This document shows positions 7,359-15,753 of a DNA stretch of 55,200 nt, piece by piece. The translations under genes and the position numbers were made by a program. Position 1 is the stretch's first letter. Every line of letters starts with the position of its first letter. The notes under the pieces were generated by a model. The model did no database searches and was not told the origin of the DNA. It was given only the letters and a program-made list of their open reading frames with translations. This stretch comes from Aeromonas simiae. Its GTDB lineage: Bacteria > Pseudomonadota > Gammaproteobacteria > Enterobacterales > Aeromonadaceae. Location: positions 1 through 55,200 of the forward strand of contig NZ_CDBY01000007.1 in the NCBI RefSeq assembly GCF_000820125.1. The letters are read 5' to 3'.

Positions 7359-8837
7359 ATGCAGGGTTCCATTCAGGGTCCATTACTGCGCAGTGGTCAT
7401 AATTCCGCGTTTAAGGCGCTCGGTGAGACCGGATTCCCTGTCTACCGCATGGCCTCCCAATTACGGGAGACCATTCGCCGCTTGGATACGGGCCACAATC
7501 TTGCGCGCCATTTGGCAATCCCGCAAAACGATCAGGGGGGAGATAGAACTGACTGGTACAGCAGCTTTGCGGGAGATGTGATCCCTTGGAACAGTGCCAC
7601 GGAGTCTGAGCGAGCAGCGGCTTACTCGCAGTTTGAATCCTTCACGCTGGCGGTGTTGGCACTTAGCGAGCGGCTACTTACCACTGATGACAAGCACAGT
7701 GGTGGCGACAAACGGGTCTTCGCGAGTTTACTCAAACAGGTGGTCAATTTTCCGGATCAGGATTTTGTTTATCTGGTGGATGGGGTGTTAGTGATCACGT
7801 TTTGGGGATTTGTGCACGATAACGGCGAACAGCGCGACCCAATGCACTGGCTAAGGCCCGTTAGCTCGAGCTCGGTCATGCCGGGAGCGGCCGTTAGTCC
7901 CCCCGTCCCTGCGCTTGAGATTGTGCCTGCCACAGGCTCGGCGCAGACGATTCCCGTGTATGTCCAGCCGGTAACACCGACTATTCAGACAGAAGGCTGG
8001 TGGTGTCGCTGGCGCTGGCGTTGGTTGCTCTGGCCGCTGTTGTTGCTGGCACTGTTGGCGTTGTTGCTATTTGGTCTACGAGCTTGTGCCCCCAGCATCT
8101 CGCTGCCAGGCGTATCATCGACGGGCTTGCCGATGCTCGGGGATAGTACGGTAACGGTTCCATCATCAGGGTACTCGCTGCCTGCGCTGCATAGTGCTGG
8201 TGGGAGCGCTGATATGGCAGCTGCGGTGCCTGGCCGGGCATCAGAGCAGGATAAATCTGCGGCTAGCGCCGCTTTAGCGTCAGGTGATCCGCTCACGCCG
8301 CCTTCTGCCGCTTTGGCTAACAGTGAGGCATCCGCGCCATCCAATCCCCCGAAAACACCGATGCCAGTCGCGCCAGCCGCTAACCTCACGCCGCCAGCGA
8401 GTCCGCCCACCGCTGGCGAAGTGACGAGTAAAAGAGCCCCGCACGAGTTGGCTCCTCAAGATAAGGCGCTGGCGATACCGCCGACCATTGCCAATGGGCC
8501 AGCTCAGTTTTTAGACGGTGATTGGAAAGTCAACGGGGGTATTCAGGACACCCAGACCGGTAAGCCCTTGCAACTGCAATACAGCTTCAAAGATGGTAAA
8601 GGCCAAGTCAGCCTGCGTCAGTCCAATGGGGTTGTGTGTCAGGGGGCGGCAAACGGAGTGATGGCAGATGGCCAATTGAGTATTAACAATCAGGGGCCGG
8701 CTGAGTGCAGTGATGGATCCAGCTATATGATCCCCAAAATCGAATGCCAGCCGGGTACGGACAATGGTACCGACTGCGTGGGTAGCAATGACGGTGAGCA
8801 GCAGTTCCCCATCAAAATGCGCCAGAAAACTCCCTAA
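7359..8837 (+). CDS. srfA: SrfA-family protein, single-pass membrane
   Basis: 492 residues. The N-terminal domain (1-165) is soluble and aromatic-rich. A transmembrane helix (about 222-241) follows a striking Trp/Arg cluster (WWCRWRWRWLLW). Then comes a long Ala/Pro/Ser-rich linker (about 255-375) and a compact C-terminal domain (about 383-490) with DGDWKVNGGIQD and three Cys, probably periplasmic. I assign SrfA from its general layout and its place before SrfB and SrfC, as in the enterobacterial srfABC cluster, where srf genes were named as SsrB-regulated in Salmonella. Molecular function is not established. The stop is 18 bases before srfB, which has its own AGGAAGAGA ribosome-binding site. 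Confidence 0.78.
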   Translation: MQGSIQGPLLRSGHNSAFKALGETGFPVYRMASQLRETIRRLDTGHNLARHLAIPQNDQGGDRTDWYSSFAGDVIPWNSATESERAAAYSQFESFTLAVLALSERLLTTDDKHSGGDKRVFASLLKQVVNFPDQDFVYLVDGVLVITFWGFVHDNGEQRDPMHWLRPVSSSSVMPGAAVSPPVPALEIVPATGSAQTIPVYVQPVTPTIQTEGWWCRWRWRWLLWPLLLLALLALLLFGLRACAPSISLPGVSSTGLPMLGDSTVTVPSSGYSLPALHSAGGSADMAAAVPGRASEQDKSAASAALASGDPLTPPSAALANSEASAPSNPPKTPMPVAPAANLTPPASPPTAGEVTSKRAPHELAPQDKALAIPPTIANGPAQFLDGDWKVNGGIQDTQTGKPLQLQYSFKDGKGQVSLRQSNGVVCQGAANGVMADGQLSINNQGPAECSDGSSYMIPKIECQPGTDNGTDCVGSNDGEQQFPIKMRQKTP

Positions 8838-8855
8838 GGGCAGGAAGAGACAATC

Positions 8856-11800
8856 ATGTTGCCAGAAATAAAACCATTTGATCGTCAGGTCACCCTGGTG
8901 GGTGATTCAGGGATCCAGTTTATGGATTTCGGTCTGACACTGGGTCGCGAACAGGCTGGCGAATTTGTGGAGCTGGCCAGCGGCGTGCTCACTCGTCTGC
9001 TGTACAACGAAGAGAAGGATTTCCATTTTTTCCAGCCAGGGCCCGACGCCATCGAAAAAGCACGCGCCAAGTACGATATCGCACTCAAGAATAGCCTCGA
9101 GTTGCTGGACGGGATCTGGCTGCCGCTACCGCTGTTCCGGTTTAATCCTCCCCACGTCTACAACGAGGGGCCGATCAACTGGTCACGTTTTCGACTGGTG
9201 AAACTGCAAGAACCGGATCTGGATGGCCATACCCATCGCCTGACCCTGGTTTTTGATACCCGGATCATGGCCAAGTTACACGGTGCCGCCGATCTGGGAC
9301 CAAATCAGGAAGATGTCAGTGCGGGAGCCACGTTCCAGATAGCCACCTCGACCTATGCCCTTGGTTGGTATCTGACCCAGCCTTGGCTAAAGGAGTGGCT
9401 ACTTGAGGTCTTTAATGATGCGAGCAAGGGGCGCGATAGAGAGGAGCGGGAGAGCGAGATACAGCAACAATACCCGGTTGCGCATTACCTTAATCTGCTC
9501 TCCTTGCTGGCCAAGCCGGTCGCCGATCAGCAAAGCAAGGAGCCGCCACGGGTCGAGATCCCACAATTCCGCATCATCGCTAACGGCGAAACCAATGCCA
9601 TCAAACCGATCCCGGTAGATCTAGTGCTCGATGTGGGTAACTCTCGTACTTGCGGCATTTTGATTGAGGATCACGGTCAGTCCGGATCCGGCCTGATGCA
9701 CAACTATGTGCTGCAACTGCGGGATCTGAATGCCCCCGAGCAGGTTTACAGCCAGCCCTTCGAGAGTCGCATCGAATTTTCACAGGCCTTCTTTGGCAAG
9801 GATCACTGCTCGGTACGCAGTGGCCGCCATGATGCGTTCCAATGGCCGACAATCGCTAGGATCGGCAACGAAGCTGGCCGATTGGCCAGCCGCCGTCGCG
9901 GCAGTGAAGGCTCTACTGGCCTGTCCAGTCCGAAGCGCTACTTGTGGGATGAGAAGTTCTATGGTCAGGGTTGGCGCTTCAACACGGCCTACCAGCAACA
10001 CGATACCCATCCGCTGGCAACGGCAGCCCCGTTTGCGAATCTTATCAATGAAAAAGGGGAAGCGTTGCACACCATAGAGGATGAGATGGATCGCATCCCG
10101 GTGTTTACGCCGCGCTACTCACGCAGTGCCCTGATGACCTTTATGCTCGCAGAGGTACTGACCCAGACGCTGACCCAAATCAACAGCCCGGCCCAGCGCA
10201 CTCGCCAGGGTCATGCCGGTATCCCGCGTCAGTTGCGCAATATTATCCTCACCGTACCGCCCGGCATGCCGATGGCAGAGCGCTGCATTCTTGATGAACG
10301 GATGCACCAGGCCGTGGGGCTGGTGTGGAAGGCGCTGCGCTGGCATCAGGGGGAACAAGACCCTTACCGTTGTCAGGAAGAGGGGAATGTGCAGGATAAC
10401 ATCCAGGTGCCACTGCCCCGCGTCCGGGTGGAGTGGGACGAGGCCTCCTGTGCCCAACTGGTCTACCTCTATACCGAGATCAACCAAAACTTTGCCGGTC
10501 ATCCGGAGGAGTTTTTTGCCGCGCTGGGCCGTCCCGACAGAAAGAACCGTGAAAGCATCACCCTTGCATCCATCGATATTGGTGGCGGCACCACGGATCT
10601 GGTGATCACCGATTATGCCCTCGATCGCAGCGGGCAACATGGGGCAGGCGTGAATGCCCATATCGTTCCGCAGCAGCGCTTTCGCGACAGTTTCAAAATT
10701 GCGGGGGACGATATACTGCTCGATGTGATCCAATTGTTGGTGCTACCTGCGTTGGAGGCCGCGCTAAAGCAGACCGGCGTTGCATCAGTGGACACCCTAT
10801 TGTCTCAGCTCTGTGGTGCCAACAACGTCAGTGCTGCGGAAGCGGTGCTGCGCCAGCAACTCAACTTGCAGGTATTTGTCCCGATTGCCCTTAATCTGTT
10901 GGGTCGCTATGAGCAGTACGATCCGCAGGGGCCTAGTGCGAAAGTGAACGAGAACCTGCGTTATGGCGACTTGCTGCCAGCCAATAATATCAGTGAGGCG
11001 GTCGAGGCGTTTGTGCGGCGGGAGGTACAAAAAGCGGGCGGTGGCAGTGATTTAAATTTGTGCGAGGTACCTATCACCTTCAATTTGGCGCAATTGCATC
11101 AGGCGCTGCTGTCTGGCCGTTTTAACATCTGTAAGGTGTTAACCGCGCTGTGTGAGGTGATGGCCAATTACCATTGCGACATGTTGCTGTTAACCGGGCG
11201 ACCCTCTTTGCTGCCGGGCATTCAGGCCTTTATTCGGATGTGTCTGCCACTGCCGCCGGGACGCATTTTACCGCTTCATGGTTACCATACCGGCAACTGG
11301 TATCCGTTCCACAAGAATGGCCAAATCGATGATCCGAAGAGTACCGCCTCGGTGGGGGCCATGATCACCTTATTGTGTGCCAACCACAGTATTCCTAACT
11401 TCCATTTCCGCACGGCGGCGCTCAAGCCTTACTCCACCATCCGCCATATGGGGATCATCGATCTGCAAAATATCATCCGAGATCATGATGTGACCTACCG
11501 TGACATTCAGTCATACGAGGGCCAGATCCGACTGCCTAGCAGCGGTAGTTCAGAGACTGATACCCCAGCTTGGATCATGCGTGGTGATTTGCGACTCGGG
11601 TATCGCCAACTCGATACCGAACGCTGGACTGCGGCCCCCCTCTATACCTTGCGTTTCAGTGACGAGGGACGGGCCAAATATACCCAGGCCAAGTCCACGG
11701 ATGGCAGCTCGCCTTATCTCGAGGTAAAGCTGGCCATTGGCAAGGATAACCGGGCCAGGGCATTGGGACTTATCAGTGACAAGCTGGTGGTCAGCGAGGT

Positions 11801-11924
11801 GAGCAGCAACACCGACAAAACGTTCAATAAGCGGGATCTCGAACTGGAGCTCAACACCATGCCAGATGCCGGACTCATCGATAGCAGACACTGGCTAGAT
11901 AGCGGGAGTGTAAAACAACAATGA
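8856..11924 (+). CDS. srfB: SrfB, large actin/Hsp70-fold ATPase-like protein
   Basis: 1022 residues, close to the usual SrfB length. The actin/Hsp70 nucleotide-binding motifs are visible: phosphate-1 loop DVGNSRT (259-265), phosphate-2 loop DIGGGTTDL (574-582) and an adenosine-type motif TGRPSLLPG (780-788). The N-terminal 250 and C-terminal 170 residues are extra, beta-rich regions of unknown role. No signal peptide, so cytosolic. The 3' end overlaps srfC by four bases (ATGA), suggesting coupled and stoichiometric synthesis. ATP-driven conformational change is inferred from the fold. SrfB is annotated widely as a putative virulence factor, without a known biochemical activity. Confidence 0.9.
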   Translation: MLPEIKPFDRQVTLVGDSGIQFMDFGLTLGREQAGEFVELASGVLTRLLYNEEKDFHFFQPGPDAIEKARAKYDIALKNSLELLDGIWLPLPLFRFNPPHVYNEGPINWSRFRLVKLQEPDLDGHTHRLTLVFDTRIMAKLHGAADLGPNQEDVSAGATFQIATSTYALGWYLTQPWLKEWLLEVFNDASKGRDREERESEIQQQYPVAHYLNLLSLLAKPVADQQSKEPPRVEIPQFRIIANGETNAIKPIPVDLVLDVGNSRTCGILIEDHGQSGSGLMHNYVLQLRDLNAPEQVYSQPFESRIEFSQAFFGKDHCSVRSGRHDAFQWPTIARIGNEAGRLASRRRGSEGSTGLSSPKRYLWDEKFYGQGWRFNTAYQQHDTHPLATAAPFANLINEKGEALHTIEDEMDRIPVFTPRYSRSALMTFMLAEVLTQTLTQINSPAQRTRQGHAGIPRQLRNIILTVPPGMPMAERCILDERMHQAVGLVWKALRWHQGEQDPYRCQEEGNVQDNIQVPLPRVRVEWDEASCAQLVYLYTEINQNFAGHPEEFFAALGRPDRKNRESITLASIDIGGGTTDLVITDYALDRSGQHGAGVNAHIVPQQRFRDSFKIAGDDILLDVIQLLVLPALEAALKQTGVASVDTLLSQLCGANNVSAAEAVLRQQLNLQVFVPIALNLLGRYEQYDPQGPSAKVNENLRYGDLLPANNISEAVEAFVRREVQKAGGGSDLNLCEVPITFNLAQLHQALLSGRFNICKVLTALCEVMANYHCDMLLLTGRPSLLPGIQAFIRMCLPLPPGRILPLHGYHTGNWYPFHKNGQIDDPKSTASVGAMITLLCANHSIPNFHFRTAALKPYSTIRHMGIIDLQNIIRDHDVTYRDIQSYEGQIRLPSSGSSETDTPAWIMRGDLRLGYRQLDTERWTAAPLYTLRFSDEGRAKYTQAKSTDGSSPYLEVKLAIGKDNRARALGLISDKLVVSEVSSNTDKTFNKRDLELELNTMPDAGLIDSRHWLDSGSVKQQ

Positions 11925-14608
11925 AGCCTCAACAGGAGATCCTAAGCCAGGGCTGGGCAACCATCGAACGCAGCGCCCTAGATGCACTTGCCTGGGTCGA
12001 TGCAGTACGCCATGACTCCCATCGTCTCGACAACGAGGCGGATAAGCTCAACCTCAGTCTGCACAGGGCCCGCAATCTGGCTAGCAGCCTCAAACGGGTG
12101 GCTGGCACACCCATGACGGTGGGGTTTTTCGGCATTTCCCAAGCCGGTAAATCCTATCTGATCTCAGCCTTGGCTGCGGGCTGCAATGGCGCGCTGGAGG
12201 GACGCTATGGGGAGCGTCCGGTTGACTTCATCAAGGAAGTTAACCCGGTGGGCGGCGGCAAAGAGGCCACCGGTCTGGTCACGCGGTTTACCCGTGCCAA
12301 GACCACAGCCCCGGCGAATTACCCGGTGCCCTTGCAGCTGTTTAGCGAAATAGACTTGGCCAAGATCCTGGCCAACACCTGGTTCAACGATTTCAACCAC
12401 GAGCTGCTGAGCTATCAGCTCGATGAAGCGCGCATCGAGGCGCGGCTGCGACCGTTTGAGGATCGCCCCATCAACCCAGTGGCCAACAACGGTGTCAGCC
12501 GTGATGATGTGGTGGCACTGTGGGACTATCTGAACGGCAGTTTTAGAAAATCGGTGGAAAAGCTCGAGCATGGCTATTGGCCGCGGGTATTGCAGCTGGC
12601 ACCCACCCTGACGCCCACCGAGCGGGCCGAGTTGTTCTCCCTGTTGTGGGGGGAGCAAGCTGAGCTGACCGAGACTTATCGCAGCCTAGCGACCAGCCTT
12701 GCCAGACTGGGGCATGCCAAGACGGTCTATGCCCCCCTTGATTGCCTGTTGAATCAAGGTAGCGGCAGCGTCAGTATCATGAACGTGGATAGCCTCAGCT
12801 TGTTGGGATCCGCCCAGAACAGGAACATCGAGATCTGTTGCCAGGGGGATGATGGCCGGCACACGCCCGCATCGATTGCCCAGGCCCAGCTGGCAGCCCT
12901 TACCACCGAACTGATCTTTCCAATGGTCGAGGGGTCAGAGGATAGCTTGGTGGAGCAGGTGGATCTGCTCGATTTCCCCGGCTACCGAGGTCGCCTTGCT
13001 ATTAGCAAGCTGGAGGAGGCCACCAGCGCAGGCGGCAGCCCTATTTCTCAGCTTTTGCTGCGCGGCAAGGTGGCATATCTCTTCGAGCGTTATACGGATA
13101 ACCAGGAGATGAATGCCTTGGTGGTCTGTGCCAGTGCCGCCAAGCAGAGTGACGTGACCAGTGTGGGCCCCGTGCTCACTCGCTGGGTAGAGAAGACCCA
13201 AGGCAAGAGCGCCAATGAGCGGAAGAGTCGCAAACCCGGCTTGTTTTGGGCGCTGACCATGTTCGACATGCGAATCAACAGCGGGCTCAACTTGACGCAG
13301 GCTCAGCTCAAGGAAGGGTGGGATGGCCTGATGCAGCAAACCCTGCTGGAGCGTTTTGGCCAATATGACTGGATCCAGGAGTGGGCGCCGGGTCAGGCAT
13401 TTAATAACTGTTTCTTGGTGCGTAAACCCGGTATGCCGGTCCCTTTCTTGAGCATGGAAGGGGGGCGAGAAGTGGATGTTGCGCCTCAATACGCCGGCGT
13501 CCTGCAACAGATGGCTACCTCCTTCGTGACAGGAAAAGGCGTGGCACAGCATCTGGCCGATCCCAAGGCGGCGTGGGAGGCCATGCTTTCGCTTAACGAT
13601 GGGGGTATGACCCGGCTTGGCTGCGAACTGAGGGGGGTGGCTCATCTTGAATTCAAGCTCGACCGGATCCAACAGCAGCTGCACGCCAAGCGCAAAGAGC
13701 TGGCGGAGCACCTGCTGGGTCGTTGGTATGAGCAAGATGGTGACGGCCAACTGGCGAAAAAGCGGGAGATAGGCAAGCTGCTCTGGACCGGGCTCGGGGC
13801 CCGCGTTAACTCCCTCGGTGAGCTGATTAGCCAGCTGGATCTGCCCGCAGCGGAGTTGAGCAATATCTACCTCAGTATTCGCGAGGATGCATCCAGAGAG
13901 ACAGGGGCAGAACCGACTGCTATTTCGCCCTATGGCAGTAGCCCTGCCAGTCCATTTGGGCAGATGCCATTTGGCACGAGTCCTTTTGATAGCAGCCCCT
14001 TCGAGCCGGCTGATGTCGCCGTGGTGAGCACCGCCGCCAAGGCTGAAGCTCGGGTAGGCCAGGATGATGGCTTCGCCCGTGAGGCGTTCAAGGCGTGGGT
14101 CGCTCATTTGCGTGATTTGCCCACGCAGAAAACCCTGCTGGCTCAGCTTGGTATCGAGACCGAATTGATCGATTTGCTCACCGAAGAGCTGGTGACAGCG
14201 GCCAACCGTTTGGATCTGGAAGGTATGTTGAAACTAACCTTGGCCGGGCAGGAGCAGGCGGGCGTGCGGCGAGAACAACAGCTGGCACGGCAAGTGATGA
14301 AGGCTCAGTTCACCTTGCGTGATTTCGTGGCTTGGTTTGGTTTTTTGGGCATGCCACCAGAGAAGGTGCCAAACAGCTTTACGGGCGTTAAGGGCAAGCT
14401 GTTTGCCCGTGGCGCTGAAATAGGCCCGAACGAGTTGCCTTGCCTACCCCCTACCCCGCTCAGCCCTGCCATGGCGTATTTGGGGGACTGGCTCTCTTCC
14501 CTGGTACTGATCACGCAAGATAACGCAGGCCACAGTGCCACACGGGACATTTCTCACGATCAGAATCAGCGTCTGGGTCAGATCATCCATCAATTAAAAC
14601 AAGAGTAA
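11921..14608 (+). CDS. srfC: SrfC, large dynamin-like GTPase
   Basis: 895 residues. The P-loop GISQAGKS (71-78) and switch II DFPG (351-354) define a GTPase; the separation of about 270 residues between them indicates a large insertion, unlike small G proteins but usual for SrfC. The rest is helical, with a Phe/Pro/Ser linker (about 669-690) holding repeated SPF units. Start ATG 11921 overlaps the srfB stop. SrfC is annotated as a putative virulence factor; membrane remodelling as in dynamins is a guess from fold only. It is followed five bases later by the next gene. Confidence 0.9.
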   Translation: MKPQQEILSQGWATIERSALDALAWVDAVRHDSHRLDNEADKLNLSLHRARNLASSLKRVAGTPMTVGFFGISQAGKSYLISALAAGCNGALEGRYGERPVDFIKEVNPVGGGKEATGLVTRFTRAKTTAPANYPVPLQLFSEIDLAKILANTWFNDFNHELLSYQLDEARIEARLRPFEDRPINPVANNGVSRDDVVALWDYLNGSFRKSVEKLEHGYWPRVLQLAPTLTPTERAELFSLLWGEQAELTETYRSLATSLARLGHAKTVYAPLDCLLNQGSGSVSIMNVDSLSLLGSAQNRNIEICCQGDDGRHTPASIAQAQLAALTTELIFPMVEGSEDSLVEQVDLLDFPGYRGRLAISKLEEATSAGGSPISQLLLRGKVAYLFERYTDNQEMNALVVCASAAKQSDVTSVGPVLTRWVEKTQGKSANERKSRKPGLFWALTMFDMRINSGLNLTQAQLKEGWDGLMQQTLLERFGQYDWIQEWAPGQAFNNCFLVRKPGMPVPFLSMEGGREVDVAPQYAGVLQQMATSFVTGKGVAQHLADPKAAWEAMLSLNDGGMTRLGCELRGVAHLEFKLDRIQQQLHAKRKELAEHLLGRWYEQDGDGQLAKKREIGKLLWTGLGARVNSLGELISQLDLPAAELSNIYLSIREDASRETGAEPTAISPYGSSPASPFGQMPFGTSPFDSSPFEPADVAVVSTAAKAEARVGQDDGFAREAFKAWVAHLRDLPTQKTLLAQLGIETELIDLLTEELVTAANRLDLEGMLKLTLAGQEQAGVRREQQLARQVMKAQFTLRDFVAWFGFLGMPPEKVPNSFTGVKGKLFARGAEIGPNELPCLPPTPLSPAMAYLGDWLSSLVLITQDNAGHSATRDISHDQNQRLGQIIHQLKQE

Positions 14609-14613
14609 GCACC

Positions 14614-15753
14614 ATGCTAGCCAAAATAATTGCTACCGACCCCGCTGTGCCAGGCGAAGCCCAACTACTGATCCGGCTACGGGGCGTCACCGATCTGGTG
14701 GAGAGTCTCGAATTTGCCCTGCTCAATAATCAGCAGAACTATTTACAAGAGGGGGACCAGTGGAGCCCGGCTCCCCATTGGTTCAGCATCAGCGGCGGTT
14801 ATCCACTGCAAAGCGGTAGCGGTTTTCGCGTGGGTGCCGCGATAGTGGATCCCTTGCTGGTCAACCAGAGTCCGATCCAGCTCCACGTCAAGCTGGCCTC
14901 TGGCGAAGACCGTCATACCACCTTGCAAGTAGCGCGCGAGGCAGTGCTCCCTTCCAGTGCCCGAGGAGAGGTGGGTGAATATGGCGGCAGTAGTGTCATT
15001 AGCACGCCCGTGGTTGAAGCTCCTCAGGTACCAGAGCTAGCGCCTGTTGGGGTGCCGGTTGAAATTGAGCTGCCAGCCTTCAGTGCCGAACCCGAACCCG
15101 AACCCGAACCCGAGGTCGAAGCAGAACCAGAGCCCGTGCCGGTGGCTACGCCCTTACCAATGGCCTCTACGGCTGCGCCCAAATCCAAGACCCCACTGAT
15201 CCTTGGTGGTGTCGTGCTGTTGCTGCTGCTCGGTGCTCTGATCTTCTGGTTTAGCCGCCCGGCAGATGCACCATCCGCCGCTGCGCCGGTAACCGATTCC
15301 ATTGCTGACACGGCTGCCGAACCGGTGACCGATCCCACTGCTGAAACAGCTGCCGAACTGGTTGCTGCAGAGCCGGTGGTTAATGAGGCCAGCGGTGAGG
15401 CAACGGATGATGGTTGCAGTGCAACTAACTTGGCAACCAAGAGCGAATTAGCGTTTGTGCAGGCCTGTATCGCAGAGCAACCGCCAACCGATGCCTTATT
15501 GGCAGTGATCCAGAACGCCAAGTCCGCCCAGAAATGTGGGGTGGCGCAGCGCCTTTATGCCAACCGTGCGCAGGGGGGGGACAGCAAGGTGGCCCTGGCC
15601 TATGCCCGTGAATATGATCCCAAGTTCCACCAGTCGAACGACTGCTTCAAAGAAGCCGACAACGCCACTGCCGCTTACTGGTATGACACCGCACTTCAGG
15701 TTGAGCCCGATAATGCCGAGGCAAAACAGCGCTATGAGGAGTTAAGCAAGTGA
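14614..15753 (+). CDS. Single-pass membrane protein with repeat-rich linker and helical tail
   Basis: 379 residues: an N-terminal beta-rich cytosolic domain (1-120), a Glu-Pro linker (about 156-175) encoded by GAACCC hexamers, a transmembrane helix (about 195-213), an Ala/Glu/Val/Thr-rich linker (220-265), and a Cys-containing helical tail (268-379) that ends in a TPR-like unit (TAAYWYDTALQVEPDNAEAKQRYEELSK region). The tail should be periplasmic. A G8 run at 15573-15580 lies within the tail-coding part. Start ATG is five bases after srfC; the stop overlaps the next ATG (TGATG). I do not recognise a named family; the context makes it a bridge between SrfC and the periplasmic partner. Confidence 0.8.
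   Translation: MLAKIIATDPAVPGEAQLLIRLRGVTDLVESLEFALLNNQQNYLQEGDQWSPAPHWFSISGGYPLQSGSGFRVGAAIVDPLLVNQSPIQLHVKLASGEDRHTTLQVAREAVLPSSARGEVGEYGGSSVISTPVVEAPQVPELAPVGVPVEIELPAFSAEPEPEPEPEVEAEPEPVPVATPLPMASTAAPKSKTPLILGGVVLLLLLGALIFWFSRPADAPSAAAPVTDSIADTAAEPVTDPTAETAAELVAAEPVVNEASGEATDDGCSATNLATKSELAFVQACIAEQPPTDALLAVIQNAKSAQKCGVAQRLYANRAQGGDSKVALAYAREYDPKFHQSNDCFKEADNATAAYWYDTALQVEPDNAEAKQRYEELSK
15088..15111 (+). repeat. Four GAACCC hexamers inside coding sequence
   Basis: Four perfect head-to-tail copies, in frame as Glu-Pro codon pairs. Unit loss or gain would change linker length without shifting frame. Confidence 0.9.

Noticed and set aside
12935..14107. A 390-codon minus-strand frame in srfC
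   Set aside because: srfC has intact GTPase motifs and operon coupling; the antisense frame has none.
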